Below are positions 27,679 to 37,743 of a stretch of 64,000 nt of DNA, in pieces; the stretch's first letter is position 1, and each line of letters opens with the position of its first letter. The translations under genes were made by a program, and so were the position numbers. The notes beneath the pieces are model-generated. The model searched no databases and was not told where the DNA came from. It worked only from the letters and a program-made list of their open reading frames with translations. The stretch is from Inquilinus limosus_F (GTDB lineage Bacteria; Pseudomonadota; Alphaproteobacteria; DSM-16000; Inquilinaceae). The stretch covers positions 1 to 64,000 of the forward strand of contig NZ_JAHVDK010000008.1 in the NCBI RefSeq assembly GCF_051487185.1, given 5' to 3'.

Positions 27679-28422
27679 TCAGATGGTGATGCCGCCGTCG
27701 ACGTTGATCGCCTGGCCGGTGATGTAGGAGCTCTCGTCCGAGGCCAGGTAGACCGCCAGCGATGCGATCTCCTCGGCGGTGCCGAGGCGGCCCATCGGCT
27801 GCCGCGCCACGAAGGCGGCGCGGGCCTTCTCGACATCGCCCTGCGCCGCCATGCGGTCCTGCAGGCTCGGCGTCTCCACCGTGCCCGGGCAGATGGCGTT
27901 GCAGCGGATGCCCTGGCCGACGAAATCGGCGGCGATCGACTTGGTCAGGCCCAGCAGCGCCGCCTTGGTGGCGCCGTAGACGAAGCGGTTCGGCAGCCCC
28001 TTGATCGAGGAGCAGACCGAGGCGACGTTGACGATGGCGCCCCCGCCCGCCGCGATCATCGCCGGCAGGAAGGCGCGGCACATGTGGTAGGCCGAGCGGA
28101 CATTGAGATCGAAGGAGAAGTCCCAGTCCTTCTCCTCGCAGTCGAGGATGGTGCCGGCATGGACGAAGCCGGCGCAGTTGAACAGCACGTCGACCGCGCC
28201 GCGCTGCGCCGCATAGGCCTTGATCGCGTCGTGGTCGAGCACGTCGAGCCGAGCAACGCTGATGCCGGGCACCTCGGCCGCCAACGACTGCAGCGCCGCC
28301 TCGTTCACGTCGGTGGCGTGAACCGTCGCCCCTTCACGGGCGAAGGCCAGCGCCGTCGCACGGCCGATGCCCTGCCCCGCCGCGGTCAGAACCGCCGTCT
28401 TGCCCGCCAGCCTGCCAGCCAT
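27679..28422 (-). CDS. short-chain dehydrogenase (2-keto-3-deoxy-L-fuconate dehydrogenase-like)
   Basis: A 247-residue classical SDR. The NAD-binding turn is TAAGQGIGRATALAF with Asp in VHATDVNEAAL, indicating NAD+. NCAGFVHAGTI, catalytic Ser in VNVASVCSS and the YGATK pair (Tyr/Lys) follow, and the end GQAINVDGGITI is normal. The close link with the FAH-type hydrolase suggests that it oxidises a 2-keto-3-deoxy sugar acid before hydrolysis. Upstream enzymes (dehydratase, lactonase) are absent from the window. The ATG at 28422 follows GAGGGAC. AAGTCGGACGT at 28442-28452, 20 nt upstream, resembles the GTCNGAC motif seen elsewhere. Confidence 0.9.
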   Translation of the reverse strand: MAGRLAGKTAVLTAAGQGIGRATALAFAREGATVHATDVNEAALQSLAAEVPGISVARLDVLDHDAIKAYAAQRGAVDVLFNCAGFVHAGTILDCEEKDWDFSFDLNVRSAYHMCRAFLPAMIAAGGGAIVNVASVCSSIKGLPNRFVYGATKAALLGLTKSIAADFVGQGIRCNAICPGTVETPSLQDRMAAQGDVEKARAAFVARQPMGRLGTAEEIASLAVYLASDESSYITGQAINVDGGITI

Positions 28423-28566
28423 GTCCCTCGACCCGGTTGTTAAGTCGGACGTATTCCTCGCCCCGTGCGGCGCGCCCGTCAAGCCGGAAGCGTATCACCG
28501 CTGGTCAAAGCCTGGGCAACGGCGTTAGGAAGACGAAACGTAGTTGCTGACGAGCGTGGAGACGAC

Positions 28567-29538
28567 ATGAAGCGGACCCGGACCGCGGTGATCGGCGCGG
28601 GCTATTTCGGCAGCCTGCACGCCGCCAAGCATGCCGAACTGCCCGAGGCCGAGCTGGTCGCGGTCTGCGACACCGACCCGAACCGGGCCGAGGCGCTGGC
28701 GGCCAAGCTCGGCGCCCGGGCGGTGACCGACCTGTCCGAGCTGATCGGCCAGGTCGACGCGGTCAGCATCGCCACGCCGACCAACGCCCATTTCGACACC
28801 GCGCGCCGTTGCCTCGAGGCCGGGATTCACGTGCTGATCGAGAAGCCGATCAGCAACACGCTGGAGGAAGCGGACGCGCTGAGCCGCCTCGCCACCGAGC
28901 GCAAGCTGGTGCTGCAGGTCGGCCATCTGGAGCGGTTCAACCCGGTGGTGCAGGGCCTGGCCAAGATCCTGGACCGGCCGCGCTACATCGAATGCCAGCG
29001 CATCTCCGCCTTCAAGCCGCGCGGCACCGATGTCAACGTCGTGCTCGACATGATGATCCACGACATCGACCTGGTGCTGAAGATCGTGGGGTCGCCGGTC
29101 GAGCGGATCGACGCCGTCGGCGCGCCGGTGCTGAGCGAGGCTGACGACATCGTCAACGCCCGGTTGCAATTCGCCAATGGCTGCACCGCGACGGTCACCG
29201 CCAGCCGGGTCAGCTGGAAGCGCCACCGCACCATGCGGATCTTCCAGCAGGACGGCTACATCATGGTCGATCTGAGCGAGGCCAAGCTGACCTTCATCCG
29301 CAAGACGCGCGGCCGCGACGGCCAGCCGGAGCTGTACCAGGAGGAGCAGCAGTTCGAGGCCGGCGACCCGCTGAAGCTGGAGATCCAGAGTTTCCTCGAC
29401 AGCGTCGGTAACGGCCGCCCGCCGGCGGTCAGCGGGCCGGAGGGACGGGCGGCGCTGGCCGCGGCGCTGGACATCACGCATCAGCTGGCCGACTGGCGCC
29501 GGCGCTTCCAGGACGGCGGCGACGCAACCGCAAATTGA
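28567..29538 (+). CDS. Gfo/Idh/MocA oxidoreductase (possible UDP-GlcNAc 3-dehydrogenase GnnA-like)
   Basis: A 323-residue NAD(P)-dependent sugar oxidoreductase. The Rossmann motif VIGAGYFGSLHAAKH is at the N-terminus, the EKP motif is in HVLIEKPISN, and GHLERFNPVV is followed by HDIDLVLKIVG. The HLERFNPVV stretch is characteristic of the GnnA/WlbA-like group acting on UDP-sugars, in some bacteria for lipid A with 3-amino sugars. No aminotransferase partner (GnnB) is nearby, so the substrate is uncertain. The ATG at 28567 is used, since GGAGACGAC lies just upstream. Confidence 0.88.
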   Translation: MKRTRTAVIGAGYFGSLHAAKHAELPEAELVAVCDTDPNRAEALAAKLGARAVTDLSELIGQVDAVSIATPTNAHFDTARRCLEAGIHVLIEKPISNTLEEADALSRLATERKLVLQVGHLERFNPVVQGLAKILDRPRYIECQRISAFKPRGTDVNVVLDMMIHDIDLVLKIVGSPVERIDAVGAPVLSEADDIVNARLQFANGCTATVTASRVSWKRHRTMRIFQQDGYIMVDLSEAKLTFIRKTRGRDGQPELYQEEQQFEAGDPLKLEIQSFLDSVGNGRPPAVSGPEGRAALAAALDITHQLADWRRRFQDGGDATAN

Positions 29539-29629
29539 TCCGGGCGCGGGGACAGGGGGAGCGAGTTGAAACCAGGACGGCACGATATCATCTCTCCGGA
29601 TCAAAGGCTTACCCCCCGAGATCCGAGCC

Positions 29630-30550
29630 ATGGATGACCCGTATGCCGTGCTGGGCGTGCCCCGCACCGCCAGCGACGACGAGATCCGGCGGGCCTATCG
29701 CAAGCTCGCCAAGAAGTATCACCCGGACCTGAACCGCGGCGATCCCGGCGCCGAGGAGCGGTTCAAGGCGGTGTCGAGCGCCTATGACCTGCTGGGCGAC
29801 GCCGAGAAGCGCCGCCGCTTCGACGCCGGCGAGATCGACGCCAACGGCGCCGAGCGCGCCTATGCCCGCCGGCCCGGCGGCGGATGGGCCGGGAGCGGCG
29901 CCGGCGGCACGCGCTACCAGCGCTACGACAATTTCGACGCCTTCGCCGATGCCGGCGACCTCGACGACATCCTGCGCGGCATGTTCGGCCAGGGCGGCGC
30001 CCGGGCCGGCGGCGGCAAGGGCCGTGACATCAGCTACACGCTGCGGGTCGACTTCCGCCTTGCCGTCGAGGGCGGCGAGACCACGGTGACGCTGGCCGAC
30101 GGCCGCTCGCTCAAGATCACCCTGCCGGTCGGCCTGACCGACGGCCAGACCATCCGCCTGCGCGGCCAGGGCGAGCGGGGGCCGCGCGGCGTTCCCGGCG
30201 ACGCGCTGATCGAGGTCCGGATCATCCCCGACCCGGTGCTGGAGCGCGACGGCAACGACATCCGCATGACCCTGCCTGTGTCGCTGCAGGAGGCGGTGCT
30301 GGGCGGACGGGTCGAGGTGCCGACGCTGCTGGGCCCGGTGATGCTGACCATCCCGAAGGGCTCGAACAGCGGCACGGTGCTGCGGCTCAAGGGCAAGGGC
30401 GTGCGCAGCCCGACCGCCGATGGCCGCGGCGACCAGTATGTCCGGCTCGCCGTCACCCTGCCCGACCCGATCGACCCGGAGCTGGCCCGCTTCGTCGAGG
30501 ACTGGGGCGCCCGCCACAACTACGATCCGCGTCGCGGCAAGATCCGTTGA
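29630..30550 (+). CDS. J-domain co-chaperone (CbpA/DnaJ class B type)
   Basis: A 306-residue Hsp40. The J domain (1-70) has the HPD motif in KKYHPDLNRGD, and a Gly-rich linker (about 82-100) follows. The substrate-binding DnaJ_C domain runs to about residue 290 (GRDISYTLRVDFRLAVEGGE, then IPKGSNSGTVLRLKGKGV). No CxxCxGxG zinc-finger repeats are present, so it is CbpA-like, not a true DnaJ. It would stimulate DnaK in the cytoplasm. It is a single gene between the Gfo oxidoreductase and ctaA. Confidence 0.94.
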   Translation: MDDPYAVLGVPRTASDDEIRRAYRKLAKKYHPDLNRGDPGAEERFKAVSSAYDLLGDAEKRRRFDAGEIDANGAERAYARRPGGGWAGSGAGGTRYQRYDNFDAFADAGDLDDILRGMFGQGGARAGGGKGRDISYTLRVDFRLAVEGGETTVTLADGRSLKITLPVGLTDGQTIRLRGQGERGPRGVPGDALIEVRIIPDPVLERDGNDIRMTLPVSLQEAVLGGRVEVPTLLGPVMLTIPKGSNSGTVLRLKGKGVRSPTADGRGDQYVRLAVTLPDPIDPELARFVEDWGARHNYDPRRGKIR

Positions 30551-30629
30551 GCTGGTTCCGAACGGCTACGGATCCCTGCGACAAAAGCTGATTTGACGCC
30601 GCCGCGGCCGGGCGCGATAAGGCCGCTCC

Positions 30630-31694
30630 ATGCAATCCGTCCCCGCCGCCGCGGCCCTGCGCCCTGCCGCCGCCTCCACCACGCGCCCGGTCGCGCTGTG
30701 GCTGTTCCTCTGCGCCGCCATGGTCTTCGCCATGGCGGTGATCGGCGCGATCACGCGGCTGACCGAGAGCGGCCTGTCGATCGTCGAATGGGCGCCGATC
30801 AGGGGCGTGATTCCGCCGCTGTCGGACCAGGCCTGGGCCGACGCCTTCGCCGCCTACAAGGCGACGCCGGAGTACCTCTACAAGAACACCGGCATGTCGC
30901 TGGAGGCGTTCAAGCAGATCTTCTTCTGGGAATGGCTGCACCGGCTGTGGGGCCGGCTGATCGGACTGGTCTTCGCTGCCGGCCTGGCCTGGTTCTGGTG
31001 GCGCGGCGGGCTCGACCGCACCCTGCGCCTCCGCCTGCTCGGGCTCCTGGTGCTGGGTGGGCTGCAGGGGGCGCTGGGCTGGTTCATGGTGATGAGCGGA
31101 CTGGTCGACCGGCCTTCGGTCAGCCATTACCGCCTGGCCGCGCATCTCGGCCTCGCCGTGTTGCTCTACGCCCTGATCCTGTGGACCGCCTACGGGCTGG
31201 TGCTGCCGCGGCTGGGCGGCTTCGCCGGGGCACAGGCCCTGCGCCGGCACGCATCGATCGCCATCGGCTGCGTCGCCGTCACCATGTGCTGGGGCGCCTT
31301 CGTCGCCGGGCTGGACGCGGGGCAGGTCTACAACACCTTCCCGCTGATGGACGGACGGTTCCTGCCGCCGGAGGCGTTCAGCATCATCCCGGCCTGGCTG
31401 AACTGGTTCGACAACACCGCGCTGGTGCAGTTCACCCATCGCTGGCTGGCGATCGGCACCGCGCTGGTGGTGCTGGCGCTGGCCTTCCGCTGCCGTGGCA
31501 CCCCGGCGGCCGGATGGGCCGGGTTGGTCGGGCTGATGGTGGTGGTCCAGGTCGGTCTCGGCATCTCCACCCTGCTGACGCAGGTGCCCGTCGGGCTCGG
31601 CGCGATGCACCAGGCGGGGGCTCTGCTGCTGCTGGCCCTGCTGATCGCGCTTCGTTTCGTCACCCGGCCGGTTTCGGAATCGCGGCTCAGATGA
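30630..31694 (+). CDS. ctaA: heme A synthase (COX15/CtaA family)
   Basis: A 354-residue, eight-helix inner-membrane enzyme that hydroxylates heme O to heme A for cytochrome aa3 oxidase. The hallmarks are AITRLTESGLSIVEWAPIRGVIPP near residue 40, FFWEWLHRLWGRLIG with a heme-ligand His, GWFMVMSGLVDRP, VSHYRLAAHL, and ALVQFTHRWLAIG with LGAMHQAGALLL for the C-terminal heme site. The length and the absence of the Cys pair indicate the alphaproteobacterial/mitochondrial type. The ATG at 30630 is 79 nt after the J-protein gene. Confidence 0.96.
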   Translation: MQSVPAAAALRPAAASTTRPVALWLFLCAAMVFAMAVIGAITRLTESGLSIVEWAPIRGVIPPLSDQAWADAFAAYKATPEYLYKNTGMSLEAFKQIFFWEWLHRLWGRLIGLVFAAGLAWFWWRGGLDRTLRLRLLGLLVLGGLQGALGWFMVMSGLVDRPSVSHYRLAAHLGLAVLLYALILWTAYGLVLPRLGGFAGAQALRRHASIAIGCVAVTMCWGAFVAGLDAGQVYNTFPLMDGRFLPPEAFSIIPAWLNWFDNTALVQFTHRWLAIGTALVVLALAFRCRGTPAAGWAGLVGLMVVVQVGLGISTLLTQVPVGLGAMHQAGALLLLALLIALRFVTRPVSESRLR

Positions 31695-31942
31695 CGACAA
31701 GAAGAAAGTAAAGAACAAGCGCGACGCCGATTCGAAACTTTCCTTTTTGCGACTTTTGCAAGGCATGAAACCCGCGCCGGATTCATAGCAGACCCGCGAA
31801 TTCGATTGCTCAAATGCGGTCGAAACGATACCGTCCAGCGCATCACTCCTCGCTGGTGGGAGACGGACGAGAGCGCGCCCGGACAGGCGTGCCTTGCAAA
31901 CAAACCAGTGACCGGGAAACCGGAAACAGTAGGGGCGAACAC

Positions 31943-33547
31943 ATGCACAGCTTCACCAAAATCCTGGCGCGCGGGCTGCTGGCCGCCGCCCTCCTGGGCG
32001 GCGTATCGAGCGCGGCCCTGGCCGAGATGGTGTTCAACCGCGGCAACGGTTCCGAGCCGGAGACGCTGGACGTCCACAAATCCTCGGGCGTGCCGGAATC
32101 CTTCATCCAGATGGACCTCTTCGAGGGCCTTCTGATGGCCGACGCCAAGGGCGAGCCGGTTCCCGGCCAGGCCGAGAGCTGGACCGTCTCGGACGACGGC
32201 CTGACCTACACCTTCAAGCTGCGCCAGAACGCCAAATGGTCGGACGGCACCCCGGTGACCGCCGAGGACTGGGTGTTTTCGATGCGCCGGCTGATCGATC
32301 CGAAGACGGCCAGCGACTACGGCTACTTCCTCGACCAGGTGGTCAACGCCCGTGACATCCGCCTGGGCCAGAACGGCAAGAAGCTCGAGGATCTCGGCGT
32401 CAAGGCGATCGACGACCACACCCTCGAGGTCAAGCTGGTGGCGCCGACGCCGTACTTCCTGTCGTCGCTGCTGCACCACTCGACGCATGCGATCAGCAAG
32501 GCCAATTACGAGAAGTTCGGCGACGAGTTCGTCAAGCCGGGCAACATGGTCTCGAACGGCGCCTACATGCTGGCCGAGGCGGTGCCGCAGGGCTACGTCA
32601 AGGTCGTCAAGAACCCGCACTACTGGGATGCGGCCAACGTCAAGATCGACACGGTCATGTTCTACCCGACCGAGGACATCGACGCCGAGCTGCAGCGCTT
32701 CAAGGCCGGCGAGCTCGACATGACCTATGAGCTGCCGAGCCAGCAGATCCCGACCCTGAAGAAGGAGATCGGGGACCAGATCCACATCACGCCGTATTTC
32801 GGCACGTACTTCTACGCGTTCAACCTCACGAAGGAGCCGTGGAAGAGCAACGCCGACCTGCGGAAGGCCCTGTACCTCGCGGTCGACCGCGACACGCTGA
32901 TCAAGCATGTCACGCAGGCCGACCAGCTTCCGGCCTACAGCTTCGTGCCGCCGGGCACGGATAACTATCCGACCTGGGAGCCCGATGCGGCGAAGATGAC
33001 CCAGGCCGAGCGGGATGCCATGGCGAAGGAGCTGTTCGCCAAGGCCGGCTACGGCCCGGACAAGCCGCTGAAGCTGGAGATCACCTACAACACCAGCGAG
33101 AACCACAAGAAGGTGGCGGTCGCCATCGCCGCGATGTGGAAGAAGACGCTGGGCGTCGACGTCACGCTGCAGAACCAGGAATGGGGCACCTTCCAGGAGA
33201 CGCGCGACAAGAAGCAGTTCCCGGACATCGCCCGGCACGGCTGGATCGGCGACTACAACGACGCCAACAACTTCCTGGAGCTGGAGACCCAGTACATCGG
33301 CGAGCAGAACACCTCGGAATACGATAATCCGAAGTTCGACGAGCTGATGAAGAAAGCCGGCCTCGAGACCGATCTCGCCAAGCGCGGCGAGCTGATGGTC
33401 GAAGCCGAGAAGATGATGATCCAGGACCTGCCGATCATCCCGATCTACTTCTACACCACCAAGCATGCCGTCTCGCCCGCGGTGAAGGGCTGGCAGGACA
33501 ACGTGCAGGACTATCACCTGTCGCGCTGGCTGTCCGTCGAGCGGTAA
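31943..33547 (+). CDS. oppA: oligopeptide ABC transporter substrate-binding protein
   Basis: A 534-residue periplasmic SBP_bac_5 protein. The signal peptide is about 1-27 (GGVSSAALAE). Typical OppA features are FNRGNGSEPETLDVHKSSGV, LTYTFKLRQNAKWSDGTPVTAEDWVFSMRRL and NGAYMLAEAVPQG. The end lies in NVQDYHLSRWLSVER. It binds peptides and delivers them to the permease encoded downstream. The ATG at 31943 follows AGGGGCGAACAC. The 248-bp leader upstream has an AT-rich start (31695-31780) that probably holds the promoter. A hairpin separates it from oppB, as expected for the abundant binding protein. Confidence 0.95.
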   Translation: MHSFTKILARGLLAAALLGGVSSAALAEMVFNRGNGSEPETLDVHKSSGVPESFIQMDLFEGLLMADAKGEPVPGQAESWTVSDDGLTYTFKLRQNAKWSDGTPVTAEDWVFSMRRLIDPKTASDYGYFLDQVVNARDIRLGQNGKKLEDLGVKAIDDHTLEVKLVAPTPYFLSSLLHHSTHAISKANYEKFGDEFVKPGNMVSNGAYMLAEAVPQGYVKVVKNPHYWDAANVKIDTVMFYPTEDIDAELQRFKAGELDMTYELPSQQIPTLKKEIGDQIHITPYFGTYFYAFNLTKEPWKSNADLRKALYLAVDRDTLIKHVTQADQLPAYSFVPPGTDNYPTWEPDAAKMTQAERDAMAKELFAKAGYGPDKPLKLEITYNTSENHKKVAVAIAAMWKKTLGVDVTLQNQEWGTFQETRDKKQFPDIARHGWIGDYNDANNFLELETQYIGEQNTSEYDNPKFDELMKKAGLETDLAKRGELMVEAEKMMIQDLPIIPIYFYTTKHAVSPAVKGWQDNVQDYHLSRWLSVER

Positions 33548-33562
33548 GAACGGTTCCGTGAC

Positions 33563-33604
33563 GATGCCCGCCTCCCGGTTCGCGCCGGAGGGCGGGCATC
33601 GCCC
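33563..33604 (+). terminator. hairpin with U-tract between oppA and oppB
   Basis: The 10-bp arms GATGCCCGCC (33563-33572) and GGCGGGCATC (33591-33600), extended by TCC/GGA with one bulged base, are followed by GCCCTTTT. It looks like a partial terminator or mRNA-stabilising stem that lowers expression of the membrane components relative to oppA. Confidence 0.75.
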
Positions 33605-33620
33605 TTTTCACCCCCACGAC

Positions 33621-33631
33621 ATGTCCGACGT
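33621..33631. promoter_or_regulatory. ATGTCCGACGT motif upstream of oppB
   Basis: The ATGTCNGAC core lies between the oppA-oppB hairpin and the oppB start at 33658. It is related to the perfect palindrome at 22190. It is a possible GntR-type site or an internal promoter region. Confidence 0.35.
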
Positions 33632-33657
33632 TCGGACGGGGGCAGGGATTTGAAACG

Positions 33658-34578
33658 ATGCTGACCTATGCCGTGCGCCGCATCCTCGGCGCCATACCGA
33701 CCATCCTCGTGATCATCGCGATCGCGTTCTTCATGATCCGGCTGGCGCCCGGCGGCCCCTTTGCCAACGACCGGCCGCTGCCGGTCGAGATCAAGCGGAA
33801 CCTGGAGAAGGCCTATCACCTGGACGAGCCGCTCTATATGCAGTTCGGCCGCTACATGGCCAACATCCTGCAGGGCGATTTCGGGCCGTCGTTCAAGTAC
33901 AAGGACTATTCGGTCAACGACCTGATCTATCAGGGCTTTCCGTATTCGCTGCAGATCGGCCTGATCGCGATCGCGATCGCCGCCTTCTTCGGAATCCTGT
34001 TCGGCACGATCGCCGCGCTGAAGCAGAACACCCCCGGCGACTACGGCACCATGGCGATCGCCATGGTCGGCATCACCATCCCGAATTTCGTCGTGGCCCC
34101 GCTCTTGATCCTCATATTCGCCGTGACCTGGAGGGTGCTGCCCGCGGGCGGCATCGCCGGCGGCTGGACCTCCTTCATCCTGCCGATCGTGGCGCTGTCC
34201 CTGCCGCCCACGGCCTATATCGCCCGGCTGACCCGGGCCAGCATGATCGAGGTGCTGCGCTCGAACTTCATCCGCACCGCCCGCGCCAAGGGCCTGCCGG
34301 AGCGGATCACCATCGTCCGCCACACGCTGAAGGCCGGGCTGCTGCCCGTCGTCTCCTATCTCGGCCCCGCCACCGCCGGCATCATCACCGGCTCGGTCGT
34401 GATCGAGCAGATCTTCGGCATCCCCGGCATCGGCCGCTACTTCGTGCAGGCCTCGCTGAACCGCGACTACACCCTGGTGATGGGCACGGTGATCTTCTTC
34501 GCCGTGCTGATCATCCTGTTCAACCTTCTGGTCGATCTGCTGTACGGCGCGCTCGACCCGCGCGTGCGCTACGACTGA
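33658..34578 (+). CDS. oppB: oligopeptide ABC transporter permease OppB
   Basis: A 306-residue inner-membrane permease with six helices. The N-terminus MLTYAVRRILGAIPTILVI is typical of DppB/OppB. The EAA loop is TARAKGLPERITIVRHTLKAG, contacting the ATPases, and IEQIFGIPGIGRYFVQA completes the signature. It forms the heterodimeric channel with OppC. The next gene starts 10 nt downstream. Confidence 0.95.
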   Translation: MLTYAVRRILGAIPTILVIIAIAFFMIRLAPGGPFANDRPLPVEIKRNLEKAYHLDEPLYMQFGRYMANILQGDFGPSFKYKDYSVNDLIYQGFPYSLQIGLIAIAIAAFFGILFGTIAALKQNTPGDYGTMAIAMVGITIPNFVVAPLLILIFAVTWRVLPAGGIAGGWTSFILPIVALSLPPTAYIARLTRASMIEVLRSNFIRTARAKGLPERITIVRHTLKAGLLPVVSYLGPATAGIITGSVVIEQIFGIPGIGRYFVQASLNRDYTLVMGTVIFFAVLIILFNLLVDLLYGALDPRVRYD

Positions 34579-34588
34579 GGACGCGCCG

Positions 34589-35506
34589 ATGACCGACGCC
34601 ACCATCGGAACCCTTCCGCCCCCGCCCGCCAAGCCGATCAAGGGACGCAGCCTGTGGCAGGACGCCTGGCGGCGCCTGCGCAGCAACAAGGCCGCCATCG
34701 CCTCCGCGGCGATGCTGGCGGTGATCGCCATCGCCTGCCTCATCGGCCCCTATCTCCTGCCCTGGGGCCTCGATGACGTCGACTACACCGCCTTCACGGC
34801 GCCGCCGACCTTCGCGGCCGCGGCCGACGGCACGGCCCCGCATTATTTCGGCACCGAGGCCAACGGCCGCGACCTGCTGGTCCGCACCCTCTATGGCGGC
34901 CAGATCTCGCTGATGGTCGGCATCGTCGGCACCCTGGTCAGCCTGGTGATCGGCGTGGCCTACGGCGCCACCTCCGGCTTCCTGGGCGGCCGCGTCGACA
35001 GCATGATGATGCGCATCGTCGACGTGCTCTATTCGCTGCCCTTCATGTTCTTCGTGATCCTGCTGATGGTGTTCTTCGGCCGGCACATCTTCCTGATCTT
35101 CGTCGCCATCGGCGCGGTCAACTGGCTGGACATGGCGCGCATCGTCCGCGGCCAGACCCTGTCGATCAAGCGCAAGGAGTACATCGAGGCGGCGCATGCC
35201 TGCGGCGTGTCGAGCTGGGGCATCATCCGCAAGCACGTGATCCCGAACACGCTCGGCCCGGTTATCGTCTACATGTCGCTGACCGTGCCGCAGGTGATCC
35301 TGCTGGAGAGCTTTCTGTCCTTCCTCGGCCTCGGGGTGCAGGAGCCGATGACGAGCTGGGGCGTGCTGATCTCCGAAGGCGCCCGCAGCATGACCATCGC
35401 CTGGTGGATGCTGGTGTTCCCGGCCGCCTTCCTGGCCGTCACCCTGTTCTGCCTCAACTTCATCGGGGACGGGCTGCGCGACGCACTCGACCCGCGTGAC
35501 CGCTAA
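34589..35506 (+). CDS. oppC: oligopeptide ABC transporter permease OppC
   Basis: A 305-residue permease. The N-terminal cytoplasmic arm LWQDAWRRLRSNKAA precedes the first helix, as in DppC/OppC. FGTEANGRDLLVRTLYGGQISL, the EAA-loop region YIEAAHACGVSSWGIIRKHVIPN and ESFLSFLGLGVQEPMTSWG are diagnostic. It pairs with OppB. The start codon lies 10 nt after oppB. Confidence 0.95.
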   Translation: MTDATIGTLPPPPAKPIKGRSLWQDAWRRLRSNKAAIASAAMLAVIAIACLIGPYLLPWGLDDVDYTAFTAPPTFAAAADGTAPHYFGTEANGRDLLVRTLYGGQISLMVGIVGTLVSLVIGVAYGATSGFLGGRVDSMMMRIVDVLYSLPFMFFVILLMVFFGRHIFLIFVAIGAVNWLDMARIVRGQTLSIKRKEYIEAAHACGVSSWGIIRKHVIPNTLGPVIVYMSLTVPQVILLESFLSFLGLGVQEPMTSWGVLISEGARSMTIAWWMLVFPAAFLAVTLFCLNFIGDGLRDALDPRDR

Positions 35507-35510
35507 GCCC

Positions 35511-36617
<1,107 letters not shown>

Positions 36618-36627
36618 GGCCCGCGCC

Positions 36628-37680
36628 ATGACCGATACCCTGCAGACGACCGACCGTCCGTCCGACGGCAAGACGATCCTGTCGGTGCGCGACCTGCGTG
36701 TGCATTTTTCGATGCCGAAGCGGCATCTCTGGTCCGGCCACCGCGACACGCTGAAGGCGGTCGACGGCATCAGCTTCGACCTGAAGGCCGGCGAGACGCT
36801 GGGCATCGTCGGCGAATCCGGCTGCGGTAAGTCGACCCTCGGCCGCGCCGTGCTGCAGCTGATTCCGCCGACGGCGGGCCAGGTGGTGTGGATGGGCGAG
36901 AACATCGCCAATCTCGACAGCCACGCGATGCGGGAGAAGCGGCAGGACCTGCAGATCATCTTCCAGGACCCGCTGGCCTCGCTGAACCCGCGCATGACGG
37001 TGGGCGAGATCATCGGCGAGCCGCTCGACGTGTTCGAGGGCAAGCTGAGCCGGAAGGAGCGCCGGGCCAAGGTCGAGGAGATGATGGGCCTGGTCGGCCT
37101 GCGGCCGGAGATGATCAACCGCTATCCGCACGAGTTCTCCGGCGGCCAGGCGCAGCGCATCGGCATTGCGCGGGCGATGATCCTGAACCCGAAGCTGATC
37201 GTGTGCGACGAGCCGGTCTCGGCCCTCGACGTCTCGATCCAGAGCCAGATCGTCAACCTGCTGATGCGGCTGCAGCGCCAGTTCGGCCTGTCGCTGATCT
37301 TCATCAGCCACGACCTGTCTGTGGTGCGCCACATCAGCCACCGGATCATGGTGCTGTATCTCGGCAAGCTGGCGGAGATCGCCGACCGCGACGACATCTA
37401 CGAGCATCCGCGCCATCCCTACACCCAGGCGCTGATCTCGGCGGTGCCGCTGCCCGACCCGGATGCGGAGCGCGCCAAGAAGCGGATCGTGCTGACCGGC
37501 GACCTGCCGAGCCCGCTGAACCCGCCGACCGGCTGTTATTTCCGCACCCGCTGCCCGAAGGCGCAGGACCTCTGCGCCCAGGTGGCGCCGCAGCTGATGG
37601 ATGTCGGCAGCCCCGGCCACCAGGCCGCCTGCCACTTCTGGGACACGCCCACCCCGGCGCGGCGCGAGGAGGCGGCTTAA
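36628..37680 (+). CDS. oppF: oligopeptide ABC transporter ATP-binding protein OppF
   Basis: A 350-residue ATPase with Walker A GESGCGKST, signature EFSGGQAQRIGIARAM, Walker B LIVCDEPVSALD, and the C-terminal GCYFRTRCPKAQDLC cysteine motif. It pairs with OppD to energise peptide import. It starts 10 nt downstream of oppD. Confidence 0.94.
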   Translation: MTDTLQTTDRPSDGKTILSVRDLRVHFSMPKRHLWSGHRDTLKAVDGISFDLKAGETLGIVGESGCGKSTLGRAVLQLIPPTAGQVVWMGENIANLDSHAMREKRQDLQIIFQDPLASLNPRMTVGEIIGEPLDVFEGKLSRKERRAKVEEMMGLVGLRPEMINRYPHEFSGGQAQRIGIARAMILNPKLIVCDEPVSALDVSIQSQIVNLLMRLQRQFGLSLIFISHDLSVVRHISHRIMVLYLGKLAEIADRDDIYEHPRHPYTQALISAVPLPDPDAERAKKRIVLTGDLPSPLNPPTGCYFRTRCPKAQDLCAQVAPQLMDVGSPGHQAACHFWDTPTPARREEAA

Positions 37681-37743
37681 GGGGCTTGCGTCATCGGCGC
37701 TGCCCCCGCTGTAATCGGGAATGCCAGCAGCCGAGGCCGCCGC

